Origin: Lysobacter sp. GX 14042
Lineage (GTDB): Bacteria > Pseudomonadota > Gammaproteobacteria > Xanthomonadales > Xanthomonadaceae
DNA: 64,000 nt
Assembly (NCBI RefSeq): GCF_021390425.1
Contig: NZ_JAJUWY010000001.1
Coordinates: forward strand, 620,001 to 684,000
Direction of reading: 5' to 3'
Position 1 is the stretch's first letter, and each line of letters begins with the position of its first letter. Made by a program: the position numbers and the translations under genes. Below the pieces are notes generated by a model. That model ran no database searches. It was not told the DNA's origin and was given only the letters and a program-made list of their open reading frames with translations. Below are positions 49,178-58,910 of the stretch, piece by piece.

Positions 49178-52108
49178 TCAGAACTTGTAGGTCACCCGCG
49201 CGAATGCGGTACGGCCGTACAGGTCGTACTGGGTGGCGAACGCCGGAATGTTGCCGTAGCGGTTGGCAACACCATCGGACACTTCCGCCGGCGACTTGTC
49301 GAAGATGTTGCGCATGCCCACCAGCAGCGACCAGTCACCCCGGTCGTACCGCACCGAGGCGCTGTGGTAAAGCCGGCTCTCGGCCCAGATGTCGCGGTAG
49401 GCGTTCTCATAGCCGAAGTAGGTATACGTCGGATCCAGGTCCAAGTTCTCGGTGCCGCCGACGTAATCCACTCCCCACATGTAAGTCAGGTCGTTACGCT
49501 TCAGCGACGTGGTCAGGGCACCCACCAGTTCGGGGCGGCCGATCCGGCCGACCAAGTCGGAGGACGTGTAGCCACTGGCCTCGGCGGAGTCGAACAGCTC
49601 CTCGATGTCCTCCAAAGTGTAGGTAATCTGGCCTTCAACCGACAGGCGACCGAACGAGAAGTCCTCGTCGTAGTTGACCGTCAGGTCATAGCCGCGGACC
49701 TTCTGGCGGTTGACGTTGATGTACTGACTGCGGATCTGCTCAATCTTGAACGGCTCGGTCGGATGGTCGGCCGCATTGCGATCGAACAGGTCGCAGAAGT
49801 TGTTCGGGTAAACGGCCGAGCCATAGCAACCACTGATGATTGAACCAGCAGTGAGGTTGGCGATCTGCTCGCGGATCTCGTAATCGAAGTAGTCGACCGC
49901 GACGCTCACCGGAGCGAACGAAGGTGTGAACACGATGCCCGCAGTGAAAGCCGTGGAGGTTTCAGGCTCCAGCACGCCCGCGCCGCCGCCGGAGACCACC
50001 GTTGCCGAGGAGGCCGCCCCGGGGTAGTCCTCGGGAATACCTGTCGCGGCGCAGTTCGCACGGATGAAGTCGTTATTGCTCTCGCCCCACAAGATGCAAG
50101 GGTCTACTGCCAGCTGGGACTGGAAGCCGGTCTGGTCACCCAGGTACAGCTCATACAGGCCCGGAGCACGGAACGAGGTGCCTTTCGTGGCACGCAGGCG
50201 CAGGGTCGGGTTGATCTGCCAGTTCATGCCCAGCTTCCAGACGTTGTCCGAGCCGTCGATGGAGTCGTACTCGAACACGCGGGCAGAGCCGTTCAAGGTC
50301 AGCGATTCAAAACCGGTCATGCCCGACAGCAGCGGGATCTCGATCTCGCCGACGATCTCGCGGACGCTATCGTCACCCTTGGTCTGCTGCGCCGAGGATG
50401 AGCCCCACAGGTCGCCCCCTGTCGAAAGGCTGGACGGCTGGTCGTCGATGCTGTAGCGCCGGTACTCGACTCCGAGCGCGGCAGCAACGGCACCGGCCGG
50501 CACTTGGAATAGCTCACCGGTGACGAAGGCGTTGAGGACCGCTTGGTCGTACACGGTTTCACCGGTGTGCCACTCGCCGATGGCATCGACCAGCTCGTCC
50601 ATGCGCTCACCGCTCAGGAAGCCCGGATCGAAGTAGTCCACGGTCGGAGCAGTGTCGGAGTACTCCCAGTCACCGGTGCGGCTGGCGACGATGCCCAGGT
50701 TGCTGTACTCACCCTTGGAGCGTGAGTAGTTGGCATTGACCTCCCACGCCCAAGTGTCGGTGGCGCTGAACAGCCCGTCGAACTTGGTTGCGCCATAGAA
50801 GTAGTCAACCGCTACGTCAGTATCAGAGCGGAATGGCATCACCGGCTGCGCGATACCCGACTCCACCGGCGCCGAGAACTCCGGAGAGTTCGCGTACTGG
50901 TAGGCCGGAATCACCGCCGTTGCACCACCGATCAGCGGGAAGAACTGACGGAAGCCGCGGCTCTCCGTTTCCCGGCGGTTGACCAGCCACTGGGTTTTCC
51001 AGTTGAAGGCATCAAAGCCAAAATCGGTCGCGGCGTAGACGCTCATGATCTCCTGGCGATCGATGATGTTCTCCTGGCCGGAGAACGGGAAGTTGAGCTG
51101 GTCCTCGTACCAGGCAGCACCGTCGGTGTCGTACCGGCCGCTGTAGCGCGGTCGATAGCCCGGGATCATCCCCACGGTTACGCCATCGGGCGAGGGAACG
51201 TAACGGTCACCGGTGACCGCATCCATCACCGTGTTCGCGTACAGGTTGCCGGTGGAGCAGCCTCCCAGGCTGGTGCCGCCAATGATCGAGCGATCCTCCC
51301 GGTCGAGGCGGTTACCGTTCTCGTCCCATGCCATGTCCTGCCCGCAACGCAGGAAGTCGCGGTCACCCAACTTCAGGGCCTCGTGCACGTACCACTCACC
51401 GGCGAGCACGACGCTGCCGTTGTCGAAGTCCCAGCCGTTGACGCCGGAGACGCTGTACACCTCGCCGCCACCGTCGAGCGGGGCGCGCATGTTGAAGGTC
51501 AGCTCCGGACGGTCGACGCTCTTGCGGGTGATGATGTTGACCACGCCGGCGACCGCGTCGGAACCGTAGATCGAGGACGAGCCGTCCTTGACGATCTCGG
51601 CGCGCTGGATGATCGACGTCGGCAGGACGTTCAGGTCGAACGCGCCGACCTGGCCCCGGGTGCCGGCCGGACCAGGCCGCTGGCCGTCCAGCAAGACCAG
51701 GGTGCGGTTTGCACCCATGCCGCGCAGCGACAGAGTCTGCACGCCCGTGCCACCCTCGACGACGAAGCCGCCGAACTGATGGTTGATCTGGGTTGAACCG
51801 GCAGCAACGCTGGACTTCTGCAGGAACTCGGCCGCGTTCACCTGGCCCATCGAGATGTTGGTGTCGGCCGTGATGACCTGGATCGGCGAGGTCGTCTCGT
51901 ATTCGGTCCGGCGCAGCAGTGACCCGGTCACCGTGATCTTGTCCAGCTGGACCGCGTCGCCATCGCTTTGTTGCTGCTGCGCCTGGGGCTCCTCCGCCGG
52001 AGCCGGCGTGGTGGTGTCCTGGGCGAATGCGCTACCGGCGTACAGGCACGCGATCACGGCGGCGGTCAGCGGCACGCGCCTGAATTGGTTGTTGTGATTC
52101 CTCGACAT
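49178..52108 (-). CDS. TonB-dependent receptor
   Basis: Outer-membrane active transporter. The 976-residue product has a signal peptide (cleavage after SAFA, residue 29), a Gln-rich linker, a TonB-box-like LDKITVTG (about 55-62), a plug domain (about 65-190, with LSLRGMGANRTLVLLDGQRPG and VKDGSSSIYGSDAVAGVVNI) and a 22-strand barrel ending in Phe as required for Bam insertion. No N-terminal STN signalling domain and no FecI/FecR neighbours, so no surface signalling is predicted. The S9 peptidase gene next to it suggests peptide-like cargo. Own promoter directly upstream. Confidence 0.94.
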   Translation of the reverse strand: MSRNHNNQFRRVPLTAAVIACLYAGSAFAQDTTTPAPAEEPQAQQQQSDGDAVQLDKITVTGSLLRRTEYETTSPIQVITADTNISMGQVNAAEFLQKSSVAAGSTQINHQFGGFVVEGGTGVQTLSLRGMGANRTLVLLDGQRPGPAGTRGQVGAFDLNVLPTSIIQRAEIVKDGSSSIYGSDAVAGVVNIITRKSVDRPELTFNMRAPLDGGGEVYSVSGVNGWDFDNGSVVLAGEWYVHEALKLGDRDFLRCGQDMAWDENGNRLDREDRSIIGGTSLGGCSTGNLYANTVMDAVTGDRYVPSPDGVTVGMIPGYRPRYSGRYDTDGAAWYEDQLNFPFSGQENIIDRQEIMSVYAATDFGFDAFNWKTQWLVNRRETESRGFRQFFPLIGGATAVIPAYQYANSPEFSAPVESGIAQPVMPFRSDTDVAVDYFYGATKFDGLFSATDTWAWEVNANYSRSKGEYSNLGIVASRTGDWEYSDTAPTVDYFDPGFLSGERMDELVDAIGEWHTGETVYDQAVLNAFVTGELFQVPAGAVAAALGVEYRRYSIDDQPSSLSTGGDLWGSSSAQQTKGDDSVREIVGEIEIPLLSGMTGFESLTLNGSARVFEYDSIDGSDNVWKLGMNWQINPTLRLRATKGTSFRAPGLYELYLGDQTGFQSQLAVDPCILWGESNNDFIRANCAATGIPEDYPGAASSATVVSGGGAGVLEPETSTAFTAGIVFTPSFAPVSVAVDYFDYEIREQIANLTAGSIISGCYGSAVYPNNFCDLFDRNAADHPTEPFKIEQIRSQYINVNRQKVRGYDLTVNYDEDFSFGRLSVEGQITYTLEDIEELFDSAEASGYTSSDLVGRIGRPELVGALTTSLKRNDLTYMWGVDYVGGTENLDLDPTYTYFGYENAYRDIWAESRLYHSASVRYDRGDWSLLVGMRNIFDKSPAEVSDGVANRYGNIPAFATQYDLYGRTAFARVTYKF

Positions 52109-52147
52109 CGTCTCTCCCCTGTTCTTTCGTTATGGTGCTGTTAAGGA

Positions 52148-52176
52148 ACTATAGGTTTCCCGTTCAGCGGTTGCAA
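52148..52176 (-). promoter_or_regulatory. sigma70 promoter of the TonB receptor gene
   Basis: TTGCAA (52171-52176) and TATAGT (52148-52153) spaced by exactly 17 bases on the minus strand, 15 bases after the S9 peptidase stop. The predicted leader is about 33 bases with GGGGAGAG before the ATG. The receptor can thus be expressed apart from the peptidase. Confidence 0.7.
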
Positions 52177-52190
52177 TCCATGACCCAGTC

Positions 52191-54218
52191 CTAGAGACCA
52201 CCTGGGCCGCAGTCGTTGGCCAGGAAGTCCTCGATCAACTTGAGGGTCGTTTCCTGGTGCCTCGGGTACCACGGCATGCTGTGCGGCATGTCCGGGATCA
52301 GTTCGAACTTGGCCGGCACCGTGCTGCGCACGGCGTCGTAGAAGCCCTTCGCGTGGAAGGACGGGGTACGCACATCGCGATCGCCCACGTACAGCAGGAC
52401 CGGGATGTTGGCTTTGGCGGTCTCGCGCATGGGGTCCATCCCCTTGACGGTGCGGCCCTGCATGATCCGTTGCAGACGGTTGCTGCTCCAGGTGGTCCCA
52501 AGGCGGCCCAGGTCAGTCACCGGCGCACCGGAGATCGCACACTGGTAAGGCGAATCGGGCCGGACCACGGCAGCCGCCGCGGCGAAGCCGCCGTAGGAAT
52601 AGCCGAAAATGGCGAGCCGGTCCGGATCGGCGACGCCCTGCTCCACTAGCCATGCCGCGCCGTCGTCCTTGTCGTCCTGCATGGCCAAGCCCCACTGTTC
52701 GTCGCCCGCGATCCACAGCTCGCGCCCGACGCCTGCCGAACCGCGGTACTGCGGGCGCAACACGGCGTATCCGCGCGAGGTAAGGAACGGCACCCATCCG
52801 GACCCGTCCCAGCCGCCCTCGTCCCGTGCCCAGGGACCGCCGTGGGGATGGATGATCGTCGGCAACGCCGCATCACCGGCCTTCCAGCCAGCGGGCAGGT
52901 CCAGCAGCGCGGGAATGGAGCGCCCGTCGCGCGCGGTGTAGGTCACCCACTTCTGCTCGCCGATTGCATCGGCATCGATCCACGGCCGTGAAGCACCCAG
53001 CGGCACTAACTGGCTGCGGTCAAACAGCACGTGGTACGAAGGCGCGTGGCGATGGTCGGACACGCTGAACAGCACGCGCGCAAGACCGTCCGTATAGTCG
53101 GCAATGCTGACGTTCATGCCGGGAAACGCGGACTTCAGCCCGTCGTGGACGGCCTTCATATCCGGGTCTACGTAGACCTCCTCCGTTTCCGGGCCAGCAA
53201 CCCTGAAACCGAGCACCCGATTGAAATTGCTCGCCTGGATGCCGAGGATCAGACCGGCGATGTCGAACTCCGGATGGGCCACGAGGGGTTCGTCGTCGAA
53301 CTTGCGAGTGCGCGGGTCGTACATCCATGCTTGGACCCGGTCCGAGAACAGGTCGGTCAGGACGTACAGCTTGCCGGTGTCTTCGTCGAGGCCGCTGATA
53401 CCCACCGTGTAGCGCTGGCTCAACCGGGTCGAAAGTGCATCGTGCTTCTGGAACTCGCCGGTATCCGGGTTGCGGACATGCACCTGTAGTTCGTATTCGT
53501 TCGTACCCGCCGGCTCGATCTGGCTGCGGGTGACCAGTTCGCCGGTGCGCGGATCGAAAAGCCCGGGGCTGGAACGTCCACCACCACGGAACAGCAGCTT
53601 GGTGTCGCCCGTGCGCAGGTTGTACAGGTAGTAGTTGGACGAGAGGCTCAGTTCATTGAGTTGCGCGACGATGACCTGCTCGGGATCAAGTGGCAGGCCA
53701 TGCACCAGCTGGGAAGTACCGGTCAGCTCCAGGCAACGCTGCGTCTGCTTGCTGATGCCCAGCTTGCGCGTGTTGTCCGCGAATGCCTCGCTGAACTTTG
53801 CATGGTCGGAGCCGGTCAGGTACGTCTTGGTCACGAAGGTCTTCGTCGCCCCCGACATGCTTCCCTCGCCGCAGCCGCCCAGCTGTCCGGTCCACTCTTG
53901 GCGGCCGAGCACAAGCAGCTTGTCGGCCTTGAGAGCGCTCGCGTAGATGAACTTCATGCGGTCACCCGACGGGGTGATCGTTGGGCCTCCAGCAATGTTC
54001 TCGACGTCCCAGGTTGCCAGCGCGGTCTCCTGGTTGTCGCTGCCCGGCAGCGCGATGATGGCAACGAGGTTCTTACCGTCGGTGCTCATCGAAGGAGACT
54101 GGATCTCCGGCACCTTGGAGAAGGCTTCGATCGCGATCGGCTCGGCTGCACTCGCCGCGCCCGCAAGCACCATGAGGCCACACGCCTGTAGCAGGTGGCG
54201 GACAAGTGGTTTCTTCAT
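52191..54218 (-). CDS. secreted S9 family peptidase (prolyl oligopeptidase type)
   Basis: Serine peptidase of the prolyl-oligopeptidase clan acting on short peptides. The 675-residue product has a signal peptide (about 1-25, AASA cleavage), a beta-propeller-like N-terminal half (about 40-420) and an alpha/beta hydrolase domain with Ser541 in GYSYGGF, Asp615 in GDRDVRTP and His646 in DMPHSMPW. Substrate unknown; relatives include acylaminoacyl and dipeptidyl peptidases and lasso-peptide isopeptidases. Codons are a little less GC-biased than in the core genes nearby. It precedes the TonB receptor by 82 bases on the same strand. Confidence 0.92.
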   Translation of the reverse strand: MKKPLVRHLLQACGLMVLAGAASAAEPIAIEAFSKVPEIQSPSMSTDGKNLVAIIALPGSDNQETALATWDVENIAGGPTITPSGDRMKFIYASALKADKLLVLGRQEWTGQLGGCGEGSMSGATKTFVTKTYLTGSDHAKFSEAFADNTRKLGISKQTQRCLELTGTSQLVHGLPLDPEQVIVAQLNELSLSSNYYLYNLRTGDTKLLFRGGGRSSPGLFDPRTGELVTRSQIEPAGTNEYELQVHVRNPDTGEFQKHDALSTRLSQRYTVGISGLDEDTGKLYVLTDLFSDRVQAWMYDPRTRKFDDEPLVAHPEFDIAGLILGIQASNFNRVLGFRVAGPETEEVYVDPDMKAVHDGLKSAFPGMNVSIADYTDGLARVLFSVSDHRHAPSYHVLFDRSQLVPLGASRPWIDADAIGEQKWVTYTARDGRSIPALLDLPAGWKAGDAALPTIIHPHGGPWARDEGGWDGSGWVPFLTSRGYAVLRPQYRGSAGVGRELWIAGDEQWGLAMQDDKDDGAAWLVEQGVADPDRLAIFGYSYGGFAAAAAVVRPDSPYQCAISGAPVTDLGRLGTTWSSNRLQRIMQGRTVKGMDPMRETAKANIPVLLYVGDRDVRTPSFHAKGFYDAVRSTVPAKFELIPDMPHSMPWYPRHQETTLKLIEDFLANDCGPGGL

Positions 54219-54236
54219 CCCGTAAGTCTTCCTGGA

Positions 54237-54309
54237 GAGCTTCTGTTAAAAAAGGATTCCGTTGACTGAGCTGTCGTGCGCAGCCACGATCGAAAGTTAA
54301 CAGAAGCTC
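54237..54309. repeat. 13-bp inverted repeat in the S9 peptidase upstream region
   Basis: Two perfect 13-base arms (54237-54249 and 54297-54309) separated by 47 bases, just upstream of the peptidase ATG. It could be two operator half-sites that a looping dimer bridges, or a long-loop stem in the leader; the ribosome site AGGAAG lies outside it. Confidence 0.5.
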
Positions 54310-54415
54310 AACGCAAGTTGAACAGTATCCAAACCTTAGTTGACCTGAACAAGGCGACGTGATCATGCGCCGGATCGCATTCATCGACGTCGCCACCCGC
54401 CACAGGAGCCTCAGC

Positions 54416-55849
54416 ATGTCTTCGCTGAAGAACCGTTGGCCCTGCTACGTGGGAGGGCACCCGCAGTCACCGAACCAGTCGCTGGAAGTCGCAGACAAGT
54501 ACAGCGGCGAGGTGGCTGCCACAGCTCCGTTGGCCGATGCCGCCGCCGTCGAACACGCCATCGCCGCCGCCTGGAACGCCCGGGCCGCCATGGCCGCTTT
54601 CCCCCCCGACGCCCGCCGCGACGTGCTCGAGCATTGCGTCCGCCGCTTCACCGAGCGCCACGAGGAGCTCGCGCAGGCGCTGTGCATCGAGGCCGGCAAG
54701 CCGATCGGCGATGCCCGTGGCGAGGTCGACCGGCTGATCGACACCTTCCGCATCGCCGCCGGCGAGGCGACCCGCATCGGCGGGGAGGTGCTGGAGCTGC
54801 AGCTGTCCGCGCGTACCCGGGGCTACCAGGGCATGACCCGGCGGGTGCCGGTCGGGGTTTGCAGCTTCATCACCCCGTTCAATTTCCCGCTCAATCTGGT
54901 CGCGCACAAGGTGGCACCGGCGATTGCCGCCGGTTGCCCGTTCGTGCTCAAGCCGGCGGCCAAGACGCCCATTGGCGCCCTGATCATCGGCGAGGTGCTG
55001 GCCGAGACGGATCTGCCGGAAGGCGCGTTCTCGATCCTGCCCTGCTCCAATGACGACGCCGCGGCGCTGGTCGAGGACGAGCGGATCGCACTGTTCAGCT
55101 TCACCGGGGGCGAGGTCGGCTGGGAGCTCAAGTCCCGGGCCGGGCGCAAGAAGGTGGTGCTGGAGCTCGGTGGCAATGCGGCCTGCATCGTCGATGCCGA
55201 CCCCGGCCGTGACCTCGATGCCGTGGTCGAGCGCCTGGTCAGCGGCGCCTGCTACCAGTCGGGGCAGAGCTGCATCAGCGTGCAGCGGATCATCGCCCAC
55301 GAGTCGGTCTACGACGCATTGCGCGAGCGCCTGCAGGTGGCATTCGAGACACTGGTGGCCGGTGACCCGCGCGATGACGACACTTTCATCGGGCCGATGA
55401 TCGACGAGGACGCGGCCTGCCGGGTGGAGGACTGGGTGGACGAGGCGGTCCAGGGCGGCGCCACCGCGATCGTCCGGCCACGGCGCAACGGCAACATGCT
55501 TACGCCGGGCCTGCTCGAAAACGTGCCGCGTGATGCCCGGCTCTATCGCGACGAGGTGTTCGGTCCGGTCGCGCTGATGGAGCGGTTCGAGGACTTCGAC
55601 CAGGCGCTGGAGATCGCCAACGACAGCCGCTTCGGCCTGCAGGCCGGCGTGTTCACCGGCAGCCTGGAGCACGCCATGCGGGCCTGGGACACGCTGGAGG
55701 CCGGTGGCGTGGTGGTCGGCGACGTCCCCAGCTTCCGCGTCGACAACATGCCCTACGGGGGCGTGAAGTGCTCGGGCCTGGGCCGTGAGGGCGTGCGCAG
55801 CGCGATCGCGGACATGACCGAGCCGCGCCTGCTGGTGATCAGGCGCTGA
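54416..55849 (+). CDS. NAD(P)-dependent aldehyde dehydrogenase
   Basis: Aldehyde dehydrogenase superfamily enzyme of the lactaldehyde/GapN/phosphonoacetaldehyde-like branch. The 477-residue product has the catalytic Cys286 in SGQSCISVQR, the general base Glu250 in VLELGGNAA, the cofactor loop FSFTGGEVGWEL and the oxyanion Asn in ITPFNFPLN. The ATG at 54416 has AGGAG 7 bases upstream; an earlier ATG in frame at 54359 adds 19 non-family residues. Not the arginine-catabolic AstD, since no ast genes are here. Substrate unknown. Its last 11 bases overlap the end of the GGDEF-EAL gene. Confidence 0.9.
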   Translation: MSSLKNRWPCYVGGHPQSPNQSLEVADKYSGEVAATAPLADAAAVEHAIAAAWNARAAMAAFPPDARRDVLEHCVRRFTERHEELAQALCIEAGKPIGDARGEVDRLIDTFRIAAGEATRIGGEVLELQLSARTRGYQGMTRRVPVGVCSFITPFNFPLNLVAHKVAPAIAAGCPFVLKPAAKTPIGALIIGEVLAETDLPEGAFSILPCSNDDAAALVEDERIALFSFTGGEVGWELKSRAGRKKVVLELGGNAACIVDADPGRDLDAVVERLVSGACYQSGQSCISVQRIIAHESVYDALRERLQVAFETLVAGDPRDDDTFIGPMIDEDAACRVEDWVDEAVQGGATAIVRPRRNGNMLTPGLLENVPRDARLYRDEVFGPVALMERFEDFDQALEIANDSRFGLQAGVFTGSLEHAMRAWDTLEAGGVVVGDVPSFRVDNMPYGGVKCSGLGREGVRSAIADMTEPRLLVIRR

Positions 55850-58772
55850 CCGGGACCTGGCCGTCGACGGTCTGCTCGGCCGGCCGGCCAAGCAGGTAGC
55901 CCTGCCCGTAGCCGCAGCCCAGCTCCAGCAGTGCGTCACGTTGCGCGTCGGTTTCCACGCCTTCGCCGACGGTGTGGATGCCGAGCGTTCCGGCCAGCGC
56001 CTGGATCGCCCGTACCACCGCAATGCTCTCGTGCCGGTTGGGGCCGATCAGCCCGGCGACGAAGCTCTGGTCGATCTTCAGGCACTCCACCGGGAACCGG
56101 TGCAGGTAAGACAGGGCCGAGTAACCGGTCCCGAAATCATCCAGCTGCGCCAGCACCCCGCGCTCGCGGAGCACCGACAGGGTGTGCAGGGCGCGCGGCA
56201 CGTCGTCGAGCAGCGCGACCTCGGTGATCTCGATGCGCAGCCGCGCCGGATCCGCGCCCGCGGTGTCCAGCAGCCGCAGCAGCCGGTCGGCGAAGTCCGG
56301 CGAACGGAAGTGCCGCGGCGAGACGTTGACCGACAGGTAGCCCTCCCCTCCGGAGGCCAGTTTCGCGATCACCTGGGCGTACATCAGCCAGTCGACCTCC
56401 TCGATCAGGCCGCTGTCCTCGCCCAGGCCGATGAACTCGCCCGGACTCAGCAGCCCGCGGGTCGGATGGCGCCAGCGCAGCAGCGCCTCGTGGCCGATCA
56501 CCACGCCATCGGCCAGGCGCACGATGGGCTGGTAGTGGGCGACGAAGCTGTCGCCATTGATCGCCCGGCGCAGGTCGGCCTCCAGGTCGAGGATGCGCAA
56601 CGCCTCCTCGCGCATGTCCTCGTCGAACACCGCGCAGCGGTCGCGGCCGGCGGCCTTGGCGCGGTACATCGCCGCGTCGGCATCGCGCAGCAGCTCGGCG
56701 CCGGTGCGGTAGCGCGGCTGCCACATGGCGATGCCCAGGCTGGCCGAGGGAAACACCTCGCGCCCGCCGATCCAGCACGGCCGGCCGAGCCCCAGCAGGA
56801 TCCGCTGGGACAGTTCCTCGGCCATGGCCAGGCTGTCCACGCCCTCGACCAGGATCGCGAACTCGTCCCCGCCCAAGCGGGCGACGGTGTCGCTGTCGCG
56901 GACCGCGGCGACGATGCGCCGGCCGGCCTCGACCAGCAGCTCGTCGCCGGCGGAATGGCCCACGCTGTCGTTGACCAGCTTGAAGCGGTCCAGGTCCAGG
57001 AACAGCACCGCGAAGCCCGGCGCCGGCGTTCCTCCGGAGGCAAGCCGCGCCCCGCGCGCGACCGTGATCGTCTCGGTGAGGCGGTCGAGCAGCTGCTGGC
57101 GGTTGGGCAGCCCGGTCAACGCATCGTGCCGGGCCTGGTGGGTCAGGCGCTGCTCGGCGCGCAGGCGCTCGCCGATCTGCTCGAGCAGCTCGGCGTTGGC
57201 GCGGGCCAGTTCGCCGGTACGCTCCTCCACCCTCTGCTCCAGTTCCGCATGGGCGGTGACCAGGCGGTCCTGCGCCTGCTTGCGGGTCAGCCCGATCCCG
57301 ATGTGGTGGGCGACGAAGGTCAAGAGCTCCTGGTCACGCCGGGTGAACCCGATCGCCGGCGAATAGCTCTGTACCGCGATCACCCCGACCACCGCATCGT
57401 CGCGGTACAGCGGCACGCCCAGCCAGCAATGGGCCAGGGTGCCATGGCTGCGGACCAGCCCGGCGGCCTCCAGCTCGCCGATCCGGGCCCGGTCGGCGAG
57501 GATCGGCGCACCGGTGGCCAGCACGTATTCGGTGATGCCCGCGCCCAGCCGCCGCGAGGCGCGCCGCGGGTCGCGCTCGTCGATCGAATAGGGGAATTCC
57601 AGGTGCCGCCCGTCCCTGGAACGCAGCGCGATGTAGAAGTTGCGCGCGTACAGCAGTTCGCCGACCACGTCATGGACCTGGGCATAGAAGCGCTCCAGGG
57701 TCTCGGAGGTGATCGACAGCTCGGCGATGCGGAACAGCGCACGCTGCAGGCGCTCGCCACGCTGGCGCTCGACGATTTCGGCCTGCAGGTCGCGGTTGCT
57801 CTGCTGCAGCGCCTGGGTACGCTCCTCGACCCGACGCTCCAGCTCCTCGCGGGCCTGGTGCCGGTCCAGCGCGGTGAGGATGTGCTGGGCCACGAAGGCC
57901 AGCAACGCACGCTCTTCGGTGCCGTAACTGTCCGGGCGGTCGTAGCTCTGGACCACGACCGCGCCGCAGACACGCTCCTCGCGGCGCATCGGCACGCCCA
58001 GCCAGTCCTGGCTGTCGGGTCCATGGCCGGCGTCGAGCGGCACATCCAGCTGGTCGCGCACCGCGCCGGAAGGGCCCTGCGCCGGTTCGCCCTTGCGCAG
58101 CAGGGCCAGGGTCAGGCTGTTGGGGTTGTCGGCCCCGCGGATGATGTAGTCCGGATCGGCGATGAACGGGTCGATGCGGTCGGCGAAGTACAGGAAGCGG
58201 TAGCTGTCGTCGAGATCGTCGTACAGCACGATGTAGAAGTTCTCGGCATACATCAGCCCGGCCACAACCCGATGGATCCGCTCGAGCATTTCCCCCAGCT
58301 CCAGCGCGGAACCGGCCAGGTCGGCGATCTCGTACAAGGCCTGTTGCAACCGTTCGGATTTTTCCAGGGCCTCGGCACGCTGGCGCGTCCGGCCCAGGTC
58401 CACGCCGCTGGACAGCAGCCCGGCGGCCAGCACGCGCCAGGCAGTCCGGGCGACCGGCTCCAGCGGGGCCGGCGCCTGGGCGACGATGGCCACGGACTGT
58501 CCGGCTCCGTCGTCCCATCGCAGTGCCACGCGGCGGTCATCGGCGGCTTCCACGCCGTCGACGTCCAGCACGCCTTCGAGCAGGCCCGCGGCCTGTCCGG
58601 CCACCGCCGCGCGGCCCCCCGGAGTGCCCGCGGCCTCACGGCCACCGCCCTCCAGCCAGGCCACCGCGACGTCCGAGCCGGGCGGCAACGCCTGTTGCAG
58701 CACGTCCACGAGCGAGGCCACGGCCTCGCCGAGCGGCATGCGCCTGCCGGGTCTCCCCTCCATTCCCCTCAT
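55839..58772 (-). CDS. GAF-GAF-GGDEF-EAL cyclic-di-GMP protein
   Basis: Likely two-way c-di-GMP enzyme. The 977-residue product has an N-terminal region (1-135), GAF1 (about 140-305), a coiled coil, GAF2 (about 340-500), a second coiled coil (505-545), GGDEF (motif 634-638 intact) and EAL. The EAL domain has EAL at 762-764, NVSP, EITE, DDFGTG at 878-883, Lys899 and GEGVE, so all catalytic residues are present. The two GAF units resemble each other and look like an internal duplication. Cytoplasmic; no membrane segments. I start at the ATG after GGAGG (10 bases); ATGs 3 and 11 codons later are possible. Confidence 0.92.
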   Translation of the reverse strand: MRGMEGRPGRRMPLGEAVASLVDVLQQALPPGSDVAVAWLEGGGREAAGTPGGRAAVAGQAAGLLEGVLDVDGVEAADDRRVALRWDDGAGQSVAIVAQAPAPLEPVARTAWRVLAAGLLSSGVDLGRTRQRAEALEKSERLQQALYEIADLAGSALELGEMLERIHRVVAGLMYAENFYIVLYDDLDDSYRFLYFADRIDPFIADPDYIIRGADNPNSLTLALLRKGEPAQGPSGAVRDQLDVPLDAGHGPDSQDWLGVPMRREERVCGAVVVQSYDRPDSYGTEERALLAFVAQHILTALDRHQAREELERRVEERTQALQQSNRDLQAEIVERQRGERLQRALFRIAELSITSETLERFYAQVHDVVGELLYARNFYIALRSRDGRHLEFPYSIDERDPRRASRRLGAGITEYVLATGAPILADRARIGELEAAGLVRSHGTLAHCWLGVPLYRDDAVVGVIAVQSYSPAIGFTRRDQELLTFVAHHIGIGLTRKQAQDRLVTAHAELEQRVEERTGELARANAELLEQIGERLRAEQRLTHQARHDALTGLPNRQQLLDRLTETITVARGARLASGGTPAPGFAVLFLDLDRFKLVNDSVGHSAGDELLVEAGRRIVAAVRDSDTVARLGGDEFAILVEGVDSLAMAEELSQRILLGLGRPCWIGGREVFPSASLGIAMWQPRYRTGAELLRDADAAMYRAKAAGRDRCAVFDEDMREEALRILDLEADLRRAINGDSFVAHYQPIVRLADGVVIGHEALLRWRHPTRGLLSPGEFIGLGEDSGLIEEVDWLMYAQVIAKLASGGEGYLSVNVSPRHFRSPDFADRLLRLLDTAGADPARLRIEITEVALLDDVPRALHTLSVLRERGVLAQLDDFGTGYSALSYLHRFPVECLKIDQSFVAGLIGPNRHESIAVVRAIQALAGTLGIHTVGEGVETDAQRDALLELGCGYGQGYLLGRPAEQTVDGQVPVSA

Positions 58773-58910
58773 CCGGACCGAACCCTCCACCGGCACGCAG
58801 CATAACCGGAGTGGGCACGATTCCGCCGCCCGTGTTGCCACGCGGCTTGCCACGCGGGCGCCAGGCCCTACCCTTCCGGGGATGGCACAGATGATCCGCC
58901 CGGCATCCAC

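Noticed and set aside
49178-54218. A complete lasso-peptide cluster around the TonB receptor and S9 peptidase.
   Set aside because: No asparagine-synthetase-like cyclase, transglutaminase-like protease or small precursor frame is present in the gaps.
54359-55849. AstD (succinylglutamate semialdehyde dehydrogenase) for the aldehyde dehydrogenase.
   Set aside because: No other arginine succinyltransferase genes are in the window and the sequence phrases fit the lactaldehyde/GapN-like branch better.
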